Shown here in pieces: positions 42,195 to 51,613 of a stretch of 64,000 nt of DNA (the stretch's first letter is position 1; each line of letters opens with the position of its first letter). The notes below the pieces were generated by a model. That model had not been told where the DNA came from and searched no databases. It saw nothing but the letters and a program-made list of their open reading frames with translations. This DNA is from JAVKFY01 sp040223615 (GTDB taxonomy: Bacteria > Pseudomonadota > Alphaproteobacteria > GCA-2731375). The stretch covers positions 27,262 through 91,261 of the forward strand of contig JAVKFY010000037.1 of NCBI GenBank assembly GCA_040223615.1, read 5' to 3'. The position numbers and the translations under genes are program-made.

Positions 42195-43396
42195 GTGACC
42201 GGATAGCCGGCCGCCTCCATCGCCCCCACCAGTTCCGCCAGATGCGCCGGGTCGCGGGTCTCGACCAGCACCTCCAGTTCGGTCAGCTTGGCCGGGATGT
42301 CGGCCAGCAGCCGCTGGTGTGCTACCTCCACGATGTTGCCTTCGTGCTCGGCGATGATCTTGGTGACCGCGGCCAGCGCGCCGGGGCGGTCGTTGATCTC
42401 GATGCGCAGCCGGCCAAGCCGGCCGTCGCGGATCAGCGTGCGCATCAGAATCGCCGACAGCAACCGGCTGTCGATATTGCCGCCGCAGATCATGATGCCG
42501 ACGCGGCGCCCCTTGAAACGCGCCGGATCGGCCAGCAGTGCCGCGACGCCGGCCGCGCCGGCACCTTCCACCACCAGCTTCTCGGCCTCCAGGCAGTGCG
42601 CCACGGCACGTTCCAGGGCGACTTCGCCGACCAGCGCGATGTCTGCGACCAGGTCGCGCACGACCGGCAGGGTCAGCTTGCCGGGGCTCTTCACCGCGAT
42701 GCCTTCCGCCAGCGTCGGACCGCCGGCCTTGATCGGCAGACCGGCGAGCGCCTGATGCATCGACGGGAACATCTGCGCCTCGACTCCCAGCACCTCGATT
42801 CCCGGTCGCTTGGCGGTCGCGGCAATGGCGCTGCCGGCGATCAGCCCGCCGCCGCCGATCGGCACCACCAGCACCTCCAGGTCAGGCTGGTCCGCCAGCA
42901 GTTCCAGCGCCGCTGTCCCCTGCCCGGCGATGATCGCCGGATCGTCATAGGGATGGATCAGCGTCAGGTTCTTTTGTGAGATTAACTTATCGACGTATTC
43001 CTTTGATTCATCTAGTGTCTCGCCGTACAGTGCAACAGCCGCGCCATAGCCTCGCGTGGCCTGTATCTTGGTCGTCGGCGTGCCCAGCGGCATGACGATG
43101 GTGGCCGGGATGCCGAGCCGCTGGGCATGATAGGCGACGCCCTGCGCATGGTTGCCGGCCGACATCGCGATCACGCCGGTGGCCTTGACCTCCGGTCCCA
43201 GGCTCAGCAGTTTGATGAGGGCGCCGCGGGCCTTGAACGAGGCCGTGGCCTGCAGATTTTCCAGCTTCAGGAAGACGTCGGCGCCGATCAACGTCGACAA
43301 GCGCACCGAACGCACTGTCGGCGTGCGTACGATCTGGTCGGCGAGCTGGCTGGCGGCGGCCTCGATATCAGCGGGTGAAACGGCAAAAGGTGACAT
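42170..43396 (-). CDS. ilvA: Threonine ammonia-lyase (catabolic type with ACT domain)
   Basis: This 408-residue PLP enzyme deaminates threonine to 2-oxobutyrate. It has the PLP Lys55 in ENLQATASFKARGAL, the Gly-rich loop IGGGGLIAGSA, MSAGNHAQGVAYHA, and a C-terminal ACT domain (about 328-405) with EINDRPGALAAVTKIIAEHEGNIVEV. The size and single ACT domain fit the TdcB/IlvA-like 400-residue form. A 50-nt stretch inside (42971-43020) is only 34% GC against about 66-68% around it. It is divergent from the permease gene. Confidence 0.92.
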   Translation of the reverse strand: MSPFAVSPADIEAAASQLADQIVRTPTVRSVRLSTLIGADVFLKLENLQATASFKARGALIKLLSLGPEVKATGVIAMSAGNHAQGVAYHAQRLGIPATIVMPLGTPTTKIQATRGYGAAVALYGETLDESKEYVDKLISQKNLTLIHPYDDPAIIAGQGTAALELLADQPDLEVLVVPIGGGGLIAGSAIAATAKRPGIEVLGVEAQMFPSMHQALAGLPIKAGGPTLAEGIAVKSPGKLTLPVVRDLVADIALVGEVALERAVAHCLEAEKLVVEGAGAAGVAALLADPARFKGRRVGIMICGGNIDSRLLSAILMRTLIRDGRLGRLRIEINDRPGALAAVTKIIAEHEGNIVEVAHQRLLADIPAKLTELEVLVETRDPAHLAELVGAMEAAGYPVTQPVAIRL

Positions 43397-43454
43397 TGTT
43401 CGACGTCCCGGCCACGGCGCAGCGGCGCCCTGGCGCACTATACAGGTCTCGCGG

Positions 43455-45266
43455 GTGAGCGCGGTCGAACCGGTCTGGCAGATGTGGGCGGTGTTCGCCA
43501 TCGTGGCGGCCGCGATCGTGTCCTATGCCTCGGAACGCTACCGGCTGGAATCGACGTCGATCGGCACGCTGGTGGTACTGCTGCTGCTGTTCCAGCTCTG
43601 GCCGTTGCCGGCGCCCGAGGGCGGGCCGGTCGACGCGCGCCGGTTGCTCGCCGGGTTCGCCGACCCGGCGCTGATCGCGCTGCTGTCGCTGATGGTGGTC
43701 GGCCAGGGCATGATCCGCACCGGCGCGCTGGAGGGACTGATCCGGCGTGTGCCGGTGCGCCGGCTCGGCGGGCCGAAGGTGGTCGTCGCGGTGATGCTGG
43801 GCATCGTAGTGGTGACCAGCGCGTTCTTCAACAACACGCCCATCGTGGTGATCTTCATCCCGGTGATGGTGCTGCTGGCCAAGCGCGCCGGCACCGGCCC
43901 GGCCCGCTTGCTGATGCCGCTCAGCTTCGTCGCCATCCTGGGCGGCATGATCACGCTGATCGGCTCGTCGACCAACCTGCTGGCCGCCGGGTCGGCCGCG
44001 GCGCTGGGCTTCGGCACGATCCAGTTCTTCGACTTCGCGGTGCCGGGCATGGTGCTGGCAACGGTCGGCTTCGCCTATTGCATGCTGGTCGCGCCGCGCC
44101 TGTTGCGCGACCGCGGCGGCATGGCCAGCGAGCTGGTCGGCGGCGACGGCAAGCAGTTCATCGCCGAGATCGCCGTCACCGACACCTCCGGCCTGATCGG
44201 CGCGCGCACCAAAGGCGGGCTGCTGCCGGCGTTGCCGAACATGACGGTGCGGCTGATTCAGCGCGGCGAACACGCCTTCCTGCCGCCATTCGATGCGCTG
44301 GACCTCGACGAAGGCGACATCCTGGTGGTCGCCGCCACCCGCAACAGCTTGGCCGAGGCACTGGCGCAGCGCCCGGGCCTGCTGCCGGCCGACGAATTGC
44401 GGGCGATGGGCGACCCGCAGCTGGTCGAGGCCGTGGTCGCGCCGGCCAGCCGGATGATCGGCCGCAACCTGCTGCAGATCGGCTTTCACTATCAGACCCG
44501 CTGCCTGGTGATGGGCATCCAGCGCCGCAGCCGTATGGTGCGCGGCGCCATGCACGAGATTCGGCTGGAAGCCGGCGACGTGCTGCTGGTGCTGGGGCAT
44601 CGCGACGACATCGAGGCGCTGCGCGCCAGCCGCGACCTGCTGCCGCTGGAATGGTCGGCGCACGACGTGCCGACCCTGGCGCTGGCGATGCGGGCACGGC
44701 TGATCTTCGTCGCGGTGCTGGCCACGGTGGCGCTGAACCTGCTGCCGGTGGCGGTGGCGGCGCTGGCCGGCGCGGCGGCGATGGTCGCCACCGGCTGCCT
44801 CAACATCTACCAGGCGACGCGAGCCATCGACCGCCGGGTGGTGCTGCTGGTCGCCGCCGCGCTCGCGCTGGGCACCAGCCTGCAAGCCACCGGCGGCGCC
44901 GCCTATCTGGCCCATGGCCTGGTCACCGGGCTGGCCGACGCGTCGCCAGCGGTGGTGCTGTCGGCACTGTTCCTGTTGGTGGCCCTGGTCACCAACTTGT
45001 TATCGAACAATGCCACCGCGGTACTGTTCGTGCCGATCGCACTGGGCATCGCGGCGGAGCTGCAGGTCGCGCCGGCGCCGTTCGTGCATGCCGTGATCTT
45101 CGCCGCCAACTGTTCGTTCGCCACTCCGATCGGCTATCAGACCAACCTTTTGGTCATGGGTCCGGGCCATTATCGCTTTCGCGATTTCCTCCTCGTCGGT
45201 GGACCGCTTACGCTTGTGATCTGGATCGCTTATTCCTTGTTCGCGCCGTGGTACTATGACCTCTAA
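43455..45266 (+). CDS. SLC13/DASS-type anion permease with two RCK_C (TrkA_C) domains
   Basis: This 603-residue protein has about five N-terminal membrane segments, a central cytoplasmic pair of RCK_C domains (about 205-370; FIAEIAVTDTSGLIGARTKG and IGRNLLQIGFHYQTRCLVMG), then C-terminal membrane segments with TNLLSNNATAVLFVPIA and CSFATPIGYQTNLLVMGPG, the SLC13 signature. Substrates in this group include sulfate, succinate and arsenite-like anions. The GTG at 43455 was preferred to the ATG at 43482 because CAGG lies 8 nt upstream and the helix starts immediately after. It overlaps bpt by 11 nt. Confidence 0.87.
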   Translation: MSAVEPVWQMWAVFAIVAAAIVSYASERYRLESTSIGTLVVLLLLFQLWPLPAPEGGPVDARRLLAGFADPALIALLSLMVVGQGMIRTGALEGLIRRVPVRRLGGPKVVVAVMLGIVVVTSAFFNNTPIVVIFIPVMVLLAKRAGTGPARLLMPLSFVAILGGMITLIGSSTNLLAAGSAAALGFGTIQFFDFAVPGMVLATVGFAYCMLVAPRLLRDRGGMASELVGGDGKQFIAEIAVTDTSGLIGARTKGGLLPALPNMTVRLIQRGEHAFLPPFDALDLDEGDILVVAATRNSLAEALAQRPGLLPADELRAMGDPQLVEAVVAPASRMIGRNLLQIGFHYQTRCLVMGIQRRSRMVRGAMHEIRLEAGDVLLVLGHRDDIEALRASRDLLPLEWSAHDVPTLALAMRARLIFVAVLATVALNLLPVAVAALAGAAAMVATGCLNIYQATRAIDRRVVLLVAAALALGTSLQATGGAAYLAHGLVTGLADASPAVVLSALFLLVALVTNLLSNNATAVLFVPIALGIAAELQVAPAPFVHAVIFAANCSFATPIGYQTNLLVMGPGHYRFRDFLLVGGPLTLVIWIAYSLFAPWYYDL

Positions 45267-46026
45267 TCAGAACTCTTCGGTCGAGGAAGCCGCCAACCGC
45301 ATGAAGCCGCTCAACGCGACGCCGCTGACCTATTTCTACATGTCGCGACCGGCGCCGTGTCCGTATCTGCCTGGGCGCATGGAACAGATGGTGTTCACCG
45401 AGCTCACCACGCTGAACGACGGCGAGTCGGTGCACGACCAGTTGAGCCGCGCCGGCTTCCGCCGTTCCCAGGGGGTCGCCTACAAGCCGTCGTGCCGCAC
45501 CTGCCAGGCCTGCATCCCGGTGCGAATCCGGGCCAACGACCTGGTGTGGACCAAGCCGTGGCGCCGTGTCATGCGGCAGAACGAGGGCGTTGTCGGGCGC
45601 GAACTGCCGGCGACCGCGCTGGCCGAGCACTACCGCCTGTTCCGGCGCTACATCGAGTCGCGCCACGGCGACGGCGGCATGGCGACGATGTCGTTCGACG
45701 ACTACGCGGCGATGGTGCAGGACTCGCCGGTGCGCAGCCGCATGTTCGAGTATCGCACCGCCGACGGCGAGCTCTACGGCGCCTGTCTCTCCGACGTGCT
45801 CGATGACGGCCTGTCGCTGGTCTACAGCTATTTCGACCCCGACGTCGCCGGCCAGAGTCCGGGCAGCTTCATCATCCTGTGGCACGTTCGCCAGGCGATG
45901 CTGCGCCGCCTGCCCTACGTCTATCTCGGCTACTGGATCGCCGAGAGCCGCAAGATGGCCTACAAGACCCGCTTCCGCCCGGTCGAGATCCTCACCGCCC
46001 ACGGCTGGCGCGACCTGCCGAACTAG
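45256..46026 (+). CDS. bpt: Aspartate/glutamate leucyltransferase (Bpt)
   Basis: Bpt attaches Leu from tRNA to N-terminal Asp/Glu, marking proteins for ClpAP degradation in the N-end rule. The 256-residue protein has the family N-terminal Cys-rich part CRTCQACIPVRI (about 76-87), FDDYAAMVQDSPV and the C-terminal YVYLGYWIAESRKMAYKTRFRPVEILTAHGWRDL. It starts inside the last 11 nt of the permease gene, so translation is probably coupled. The length is normal for bacterial Bpt. Confidence 0.92.
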   Translation: MTSNQNSSVEEAANRMKPLNATPLTYFYMSRPAPCPYLPGRMEQMVFTELTTLNDGESVHDQLSRAGFRRSQGVAYKPSCRTCQACIPVRIRANDLVWTKPWRRVMRQNEGVVGRELPATALAEHYRLFRRYIESRHGDGGMATMSFDDYAAMVQDSPVRSRMFEYRTADGELYGACLSDVLDDGLSLVYSYFDPDVAGQSPGSFIILWHVRQAMLRRLPYVYLGYWIAESRKMAYKTRFRPVEILTAHGWRDLPN

Positions 46027-46125
46027 CGGTCGCCGCGTCTGGAATATGGCGCTATCCTGTGACAAACGCGCGGCCCGGCCTGTGCCGAGAAGCCCGCGCT
46101 CGACGAGCGCTACTGGGAGGCGCGG

Positions 46126-46656
46126 GTGCAGGGAATGGTCAAGGTCGCCGCGGCGATCGACAAACTCAATGCGCAAGTCGGTCGCGTTACGATGTGGCTG
46201 GCCCTGCTGATGATCCTGGTGCAGTTCATGGTCGTGGTGCTGCGCTACGTTTTTGGCATCAGCTACATCTTCATGCAGGAATCGATCATCTACATGCACG
46301 GCATCATGTTCATGGCGGCCGCCGGCTTCGCCTTGCTGCAGGACGCCCATGTGCGGGTCGACATCTTCTACAGCGCCGCCAGCGAGCGCACCAAGGCGCT
46401 GATCAACCTGCTGGGCGCGTTCATCTTCCTGCTGCCGTTCTGCGTGGTGGTGTTCTATTTCTCCTACCCCTACGTCGCCAACGCCTGGGAGGTGATGGAG
46501 GGCTCGCCGGAGACCAGCGGCATCCAGGGCGTCTATCTCCTGAAGTCGATGATCCTGGTGTTCTGCGTGCTGGTGGCCTTGCAGGGCGTCTCGTTGGCGA
46601 TTCACAGCTACCTGCGGTTCACCGGTCACGAGCCGTTGCCCGCGGCGAGGGAGTAG
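46126..46656 (+). CDS. dctQ: TRAP transporter small permease (DctQ)
   Basis: This 176-residue protein has four hydrophobic segments and the DctQ marks QESIIYMHGIMFMAAAGFALLQDAHVRVDIFY. It pairs with the DctM subunit 4 nt downstream (46661). The GTG at 46126 has GGGAGG 6 nt upstream; the ATG at 46135 has no room for a ribosome-binding site. No substrate-binding DctP gene is within the window, so the solute is unknown. Confidence 0.9.
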   Translation: MQGMVKVAAAIDKLNAQVGRVTMWLALLMILVQFMVVVLRYVFGISYIFMQESIIYMHGIMFMAAAGFALLQDAHVRVDIFYSAASERTKALINLLGAFIFLLPFCVVVFYFSYPYVANAWEVMEGSPETSGIQGVYLLKSMILVFCVLVALQGVSLAIHSYLRFTGHEPLPAARE

Positions 46657-46660
46657 CGAC

Positions 46661-48256
46661 ATGGTGATCGAGAAGGAAATTCTCTGCGGCCTGTTGTTCC
46701 TGAGTGTCTGCGGATTGCTGATGACCGGCTTCCCGGTCGCCTTCACGTTGGCCGGCACGGCATTGATCTTCGCCGGGCTGAGCTGGTTGGTCGGTGTGTT
46801 CGACCCGGCCTTCATCGCCGCCCTGCCGCAGCGCATCTACGGCCAGGCGATGATCAACGAGGTGCTGCTGGCGGTGCCGATGTTCATCTTCATGGGCGTG
46901 ACGCTGGAACGCTCCAAGGTGGCCGAGGAACTGCTGCAGACCATGGGCATCATGCTGGGCGCGTTGCGCGGCGGCCTGGGCATCGCGGTCTGCCTCGTGG
47001 GCGCCCTGCTGGCCGCCTCGACCGGCATCGTCGGCGCCACCGTGGTCACCATGGGCCTGCTGTCGCTGCCGACCATGTTGCGCTACGGCTACGACCCCAG
47101 GCTCGCCACCGGCGTGATCGCCGCGTCCGGCACGCTGGGCCAGATCATTCCGCCGTCGATCGTGCTGATCGTGCTCGGCGACCAGATCTCCAACGCCTAC
47201 GTCAACGCACAGCGCGAACTCGGCAACTGGTCGCCCGAGCCGGTTTCGGTCGGCGACCTGTTCGCAGGCTCGCTGTTGCCCGGCCTCGGACTGGTCGGCT
47301 TGTACATGCTCTACACTTACTTTGTCGCCGTGTTCCGGCCCGCCGCCGCGCCGCCGATCCCGCGATCCGAGCTGCCCGACGGCGGCAGCCTGGCCGGCCA
47401 GATCGCCAGGGTGCTGGTGCCGCCGATGATCCTGATCGTCGCCGTGCTCGGCTCGATTCTGGCCGGCATCGCCACCCCGACCGAGGCCGCGGCCGTCGGC
47501 GCCGTCGGCGCGCTGATGCTGGCCGGCCTGCGACTGTCGGACGCCAACCCGCTGCCGATCTATGTCGGCGCCGCCGGCACTATCCTGGCGCTGGTCTTGA
47601 CCGGTTTCATGGACCTGCGGGTCGGGCGTACCGAAACGCCGACCGGCGACCTGTTCGGCATCGTCTTCGCGCTGGCCGCCACGGCCGGTATCGCCTGGGG
47701 CCTGGTCACCGCGATCTGGCGCATCCACAAGGCCGGCGTGCTGGTGCCGATCATGCAGTCGGGTATGCAGGTCACCGCCATGGTGTTCGTCATCGTGATC
47801 GGTGCGGCGATGTTCTCGCTGATATTCCGCGCGCTCGGCGGCGACGACATGGTGCACCATTTCCTGACCAACCTGCCCGGCGGTGCCGTCGCCGCGATGG
47901 TCCTGGTCATGGCGACGATGTTCATACTTGGCTTCTTCCTCGACTTCCTGGAGATCGCCTTCGTCGTGGTGCCGATCGTGGCGCCGATCCTGCTGCTGTT
48001 CGACCTGAACCCGATCTGGCTCGGCGTGATGATGGCGATGAACCTGCAGACCTCGTTCCTGACGCCGCCCTTCGGCTTCGCGCTGTTCTATCTGCGCGGC
48101 GTGGCGCCGCCGCAGGTGACGACGCAGCACATCTACAAGGGCATCATCCCGTTCGTGATCATCCAGCTCGTGGCGCTCGGCATCCTGGCCATGGTGCCCG
48201 ACCTGGCGACGTGGCTGCCGCGGGTGATCTTCGGCAGCTTCGCCGAGGGCGGCTGA
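46661..48256 (+). CDS. dctM: TRAP transporter large permease (DctM)
   Basis: This 531-residue protein has about 13-14 membrane segments, with the TRAP motifs VPMFIFMGVTLERSKVAEELL, AASTGIVGATVVTMGLLSLP, ASGTLGQIIPPSIVLIVLGDQ and FFLDFLEIAFVVVPIVAPIL. It is about 100 residues longer than typical DctM (about 430), with an insert around residues 290-360 (GTILALVLTGFMDLRVGRTETPTGDLFGIVFALAATAGIAWG); such long forms occur in mannitol/chloroaromatic-type TRAP systems. Ends 6 nt before a convergent small gene. Confidence 0.9.
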   Translation: MVIEKEILCGLLFLSVCGLLMTGFPVAFTLAGTALIFAGLSWLVGVFDPAFIAALPQRIYGQAMINEVLLAVPMFIFMGVTLERSKVAEELLQTMGIMLGALRGGLGIAVCLVGALLAASTGIVGATVVTMGLLSLPTMLRYGYDPRLATGVIAASGTLGQIIPPSIVLIVLGDQISNAYVNAQRELGNWSPEPVSVGDLFAGSLLPGLGLVGLYMLYTYFVAVFRPAAAPPIPRSELPDGGSLAGQIARVLVPPMILIVAVLGSILAGIATPTEAAAVGAVGALMLAGLRLSDANPLPIYVGAAGTILALVLTGFMDLRVGRTETPTGDLFGIVFALAATAGIAWGLVTAIWRIHKAGVLVPIMQSGMQVTAMVFVIVIGAAMFSLIFRALGGDDMVHHFLTNLPGGAVAAMVLVMATMFILGFFLDFLEIAFVVVPIVAPILLLFDLNPIWLGVMMAMNLQTSFLTPPFGFALFYLRGVAPPQVTTQHIYKGIIPFVIIQLVALGILAMVPDLATWLPRVIFGSFAEGG

Positions 48257-48261
48257 CGCGA

Positions 48262-48477
48262 TCAGACCGCCAGCCAGGGCGCCAGCCTGATCGCGGCGGC
48301 CATCGCCTCGGCGCGGCCGGAATAGGTTCGCGGACCATGGTCGCGCACCAGCGTCCAGCCGCCGCCATCCTCCGGGTCGCGCCGGAACTCCTTCAGCGCG
48401 AAACAACCGTCAGCGCGCTCGATGATGTCGACACAGCGCTGGCCGAAAACATCCTCGTAGCTGGCGACGACGGTCAT
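48262..48477 (-). CDS. Small hypothetical protein co-encoded with the GST
   Basis: This 71-residue protein has no recognised domain. It reads MTVVASYEDVFGQRCVDIIERADGCFALKEFRRDPEDGGGW with two Cys and an alpha-beta look, and it overlaps the GST gene by 4 nt (ATGA). That coupling supports it being a real gene. Function unknown. Confidence 0.6.
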   Translation of the reverse strand: MTVVASYEDVFGQRCVDIIERADGCFALKEFRRDPEDGGGWTLVRDHGPRTYSGRAEAMAAAIRLAPWLAV

Positions 48478-49412
48478 CGCGTCGGCCGCAGGTCGTATCC
48501 GAGGCGCGGGAAGTGCACGACGACCTCGCCGACGCGCGGGTCCTCCCGGCGCAGCGCGATCTCGTCGCGGTCGATCGCCACCAGTTCGCCCTCGACCGGA
48601 TCGCGGGCGTAGTCCTCGGCACGGATTCGAACCAGCCTGCCGAGTGGCGGGTCTTCCTCGAACCTCTCCGACGCACGCGGCGGCGCTGGCTCGGCGGCAG
48701 CCGCGACGTCGAGCGCTTCGCCCGACGTCATCGGCGACACCTCACCGTGCCCGAAGGCCCGCATCCGCGCCATCCAGGCCCGTATGCGCGGGTGCGGCGC
48801 CAGTTCGTGCGCCAGCCGCTCGGTCCGTGCGGTCAGGAACCACAGCGCGTGATGAACCGCGAAGTCGGCGACCGTCACCGCCGGCCCGCATAGCCAGTCG
48901 CGCCCGTCGCCCAGCATGTCCTCGACCCGCGCGATCTGCACCCGCACCGCCGGGGCGTTGCGCTTCGCCGCCCGCCTCACAGTTTCGTCGTCCGGGACCG
49001 GCAGCCCGCGCATCCGGCTGCGGTCGGCCTGCAGATCCTTCGGCAGCACGTCGAGGTTGCTGCCCGAGACGTAGAGCGACATGGGCCGGAACAGGCTGCG
49101 CTCGGCCCAGTAGGCGATCGCCTCGGCCGCCGCGGTGAAGCCGATGACGGGCGCTGGCTGTCGGCGCTGTAACACGCGCAGGATGAGATGGGTGTCGCAA
49201 TAGATGTCGGCGCCGACCTGCAGCACCGGCGTGCGCCGGTAGCCGCCGGTGAGTGGTGTCAGGTCCGGCTTCGGCGCGACGGCTGGGATCGTCACCGCGC
49301 ACCACGCCAGCCTCTTGTAGCCGAGCGCCAGCCGCGCCTTCTCCGCGTAGTTGGAGAAGTCGTACTGGTGCAGGATCAGCTCAGGTGAACTTGTCGTCAC
49401 GCGGAAAGCCAC
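48474..49412 (-). CDS. Glutathione S-transferase family protein with C-terminal extension
   Basis: This about 312-residue protein has a thioredoxin-like N-terminal domain (LILHQYDFSNYAEKARLALGYKRL, then RRTPVLQVGADIYCDTHLILRVL) and a GST helical domain with GPAVTVADFAVHHALWF. A C-terminal 90-residue extension (about 225-312) includes GRLVRIRAEDYARDPVEGELVAIDRDEIALRR, of unknown function and not part of the GST fold. It could be a binding module. The start is GTG (49412 or 49400); its first codons overlap the parC 3' end by up to 32 nt. Confidence 0.78.
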   Translation of the reverse strand: MAFRVTTSSPELILHQYDFSNYAEKARLALGYKRLAWCAVTIPAVAPKPDLTPLTGGYRRTPVLQVGADIYCDTHLILRVLQRRQPAPVIGFTAAAEAIAYWAERSLFRPMSLYVSGSNLDVLPKDLQADRSRMRGLPVPDDETVRRAAKRNAPAVRVQIARVEDMLGDGRDWLCGPAVTVADFAVHHALWFLTARTERLAHELAPHPRIRAWMARMRAFGHGEVSPMTSGEALDVAAAAEPAPPRASERFEEDPPLGRLVRIRAEDYARDPVEGELVAIDRDEIALRREDPRVGEVVVHFPRLGYDLRPTR

Positions 49413-51588
49413 GCGGCGCCACCCGGCCCGACTGCGCCCGCTTGCCGAGCCACATCGACAGGTCGGTCTCGGTGCGCGTGCGCCCGCCGGCCTGGGTCCA
49501 GCTCAGGCCCTCGGCGAGGTTCAGCCCCCGGATGTCCGACAGCAGGACCCCCTTGCCATAGCTCTGCAGCTTCACGCCGCGCCCGCGCGTCATCGTCGGC
49601 AGTTCGCCGGCCGGAAAGATCAACAGCTTGTGGTTGTCGCCGACGACGGCGATGTGATCGCCGGCAAGCGGCTTGCAGGCGCGCGCCTCGGCGCCGTCGC
49701 CGACGTTGAGCACCTGCTTGCCGGCGCGGGTCTGCGCCAGCACCGATGCCTCGTCGACAACGAAGCCCTTGCCGTCGTCGGATGCGACGATCAGCTTGCG
49801 GGTCGGCTCGTGCACCATCAGCGCGACGATGTCGTGCTCGTTGCCCATGTCGCACATCAGCCGCACGGGTTCGCCGGCCCCGCGCCCGCCCGGCAGCTTC
49901 GCCGCGTCGAGCGTGTAGAAGCGCCCGTTGGTGGCGAACAGCACCAGCTTGTCGGTGGTCTGCGCGTGCAGCCAGAAGCGGCCGCGGTCGCCGTCCTTGT
50001 AGCGCACGTCCGGGCCCTCCGCGACGTGGCCCTTGATCGAACGGATCCAGCCCTTGGCCGAGCAGATCACGGTGATCGGCTCACGCTCCACGAACGCCTC
50101 GGCCGCCAGCACCTCCACCGCCGGCGCGTCCGCCAGATCGGTGCGGCGCGAGTCGGCGAAGCTCTTCGCCATCTGCTTGATCTCGGCGGCGATGGCGGTG
50201 CGCTGCTGGTCCTCGCTGTCGAGCAGCGCGCTCAGGTCGGACTGTTCCGCCGTGAGCTTGTCGCGCTCGGTCCGCAGCGCCATCTCCTCCAGCTTGCGCA
50301 AGCTGCGCAGCCGCATGTCGAGGATCGCGTCGGCCTGCACCTCGTTCAGCTTGAAGGTCTTCATCAGCTCCTGTTTCGGGTGATCCTCCTCGCGGATGAT
50401 ACGGATCACCTCGTCCAGGTTGAGGTAGACGATGAGGTAGCCTTCCAGCACCTCCAGCCGCTTGGCGATCTGCGCCAGCCGATGCCGCGAGCGCCGCTGC
50501 AACACCTCCAGGCGGTGGTCGAGGAAGGCCTGCAACACGTCGCGCAGGTTCATCAGCCGCGGCGTGCGATGCTTGTCCAGCACGTTCATGTTGAGCGAGA
50601 AGCGGGTCTCCAGCTCGCTCAGCCGGAACACCTGCTCCATCAGCTGTTCCGGGTCGACCTTGCCGGTGCGCGGCTCCAGCACCAGACGCACGTCGTCGGC
50701 CGACTCGTCGCGGATGTCGGCCAGCAGCGGCAGCTTGCGTTCGTTCAGCAGCGCCGCCAGCTTCTCGATCAGCTTGCCCTTCTGCACCTGGTAGGGAATT
50801 TCGGTGATGACGATGACGTAGGTGCCGCGCTTGCCGTCTTCCTTGTGCCACCGGGCGCGCAGACGGAAACCGCCGCGACCGGTCTTGTAGGCTTCCAGGA
50901 TCCTGTCGGCCGGCTCCACGCAGACACCGCCGGTCGGGAAATCCGGCCCCGGCATCTTCTCCAGCAATGTCTCGATGCGCGCGTTCGGCGCCTTGATCAG
51001 GTGCAGCAGCGCGGCACAGACCTCGCCCACATTATGCGGCGGGATCGAGGTCGCCATGCCGACGGCGATGCCGGCCGCGCCGTTGGCCAAGAGGTTCGGG
51101 AACGCCGCCGGCAGCACCGCCGGCTCCTTGTCCTCGCCGTCATAGGTATCGCGGAAGTCGACCGTGTCCTGGTCGATGTCGGCCAGCAGGGCCTGGGCGA
51201 TGGCGGTCATCCGCGCCTCGGTGTAGCGCATCGCCGCCGCGTTATCGCCGTCCAGGTTGCCGAAATTGCCCTGGCCGTCGACCAGCGGGTAGCGCACCGC
51301 GAAACCCTGCGCCAGCCGAACCATGGCGTCGTAGATCGCCTGTTCGCCGTGCGGATGGAACTTGCCCATCACGTCGCCGACCACGCGGGCGCACTTCTTG
51401 AACCCGGAATCGGGGTCCAGCTTCAGCGCCCGCATGGCGTAGAGCAGACGCCGGTGCACCGGCTTCAGCCCATCGCGCACATCGGGCAGCGAGCGCGCCA
51501 TGATCGTCGACAGCGCGTACGACAGATAGCGCTCGCTCAGCGCCTCGCCGAGCGGTGTGGGACGGATTTCTTCCTGAATCTCAGCCAT
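49381..51588 (-). CDS. parC: DNA topoisomerase IV subunit A
   Basis: ParC cleaves and reseals DNA with ParE to decatenate chromosomes. The 735-residue protein has catalytic Tyr122 in AAMRYTEARM, preceded by Arg121, and the C-terminal beta-pinwheel (about 500-735) without the GyrA-box, so it is ParC rather than GyrA. The quinolone region reads HPHGEQAIYDAMV: Gln83 and Asp87 sit where E. coli has Ser80 and Glu84. It is followed on the minus strand by the GST gene and preceded by recO. Confidence 0.94.
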   Translation of the reverse strand: MAEIQEEIRPTPLGEALSERYLSYALSTIMARSLPDVRDGLKPVHRRLLYAMRALKLDPDSGFKKCARVVGDVMGKFHPHGEQAIYDAMVRLAQGFAVRYPLVDGQGNFGNLDGDNAAAMRYTEARMTAIAQALLADIDQDTVDFRDTYDGEDKEPAVLPAAFPNLLANGAAGIAVGMATSIPPHNVGEVCAALLHLIKAPNARIETLLEKMPGPDFPTGGVCVEPADRILEAYKTGRGGFRLRARWHKEDGKRGTYVIVITEIPYQVQKGKLIEKLAALLNERKLPLLADIRDESADDVRLVLEPRTGKVDPEQLMEQVFRLSELETRFSLNMNVLDKHRTPRLMNLRDVLQAFLDHRLEVLQRRSRHRLAQIAKRLEVLEGYLIVYLNLDEVIRIIREEDHPKQELMKTFKLNEVQADAILDMRLRSLRKLEEMALRTERDKLTAEQSDLSALLDSEDQQRTAIAAEIKQMAKSFADSRRTDLADAPAVEVLAAEAFVEREPITVICSAKGWIRSIKGHVAEGPDVRYKDGDRGRFWLHAQTTDKLVLFATNGRFYTLDAAKLPGGRGAGEPVRLMCDMGNEHDIVALMVHEPTRKLIVASDDGKGFVVDEASVLAQTRAGKQVLNVGDGAEARACKPLAGDHIAVVGDNHKLLIFPAGELPTMTRGRGVKLQSYGKGVLLSDIRGLNLAEGLSWTQAGGRTRTETDLSMWLGKRAQSGRVAPRGFPRDDKFT

Positions 51589-51613
51589 GCCCGAAACTAT
51601 CAGATTCGCAGGC

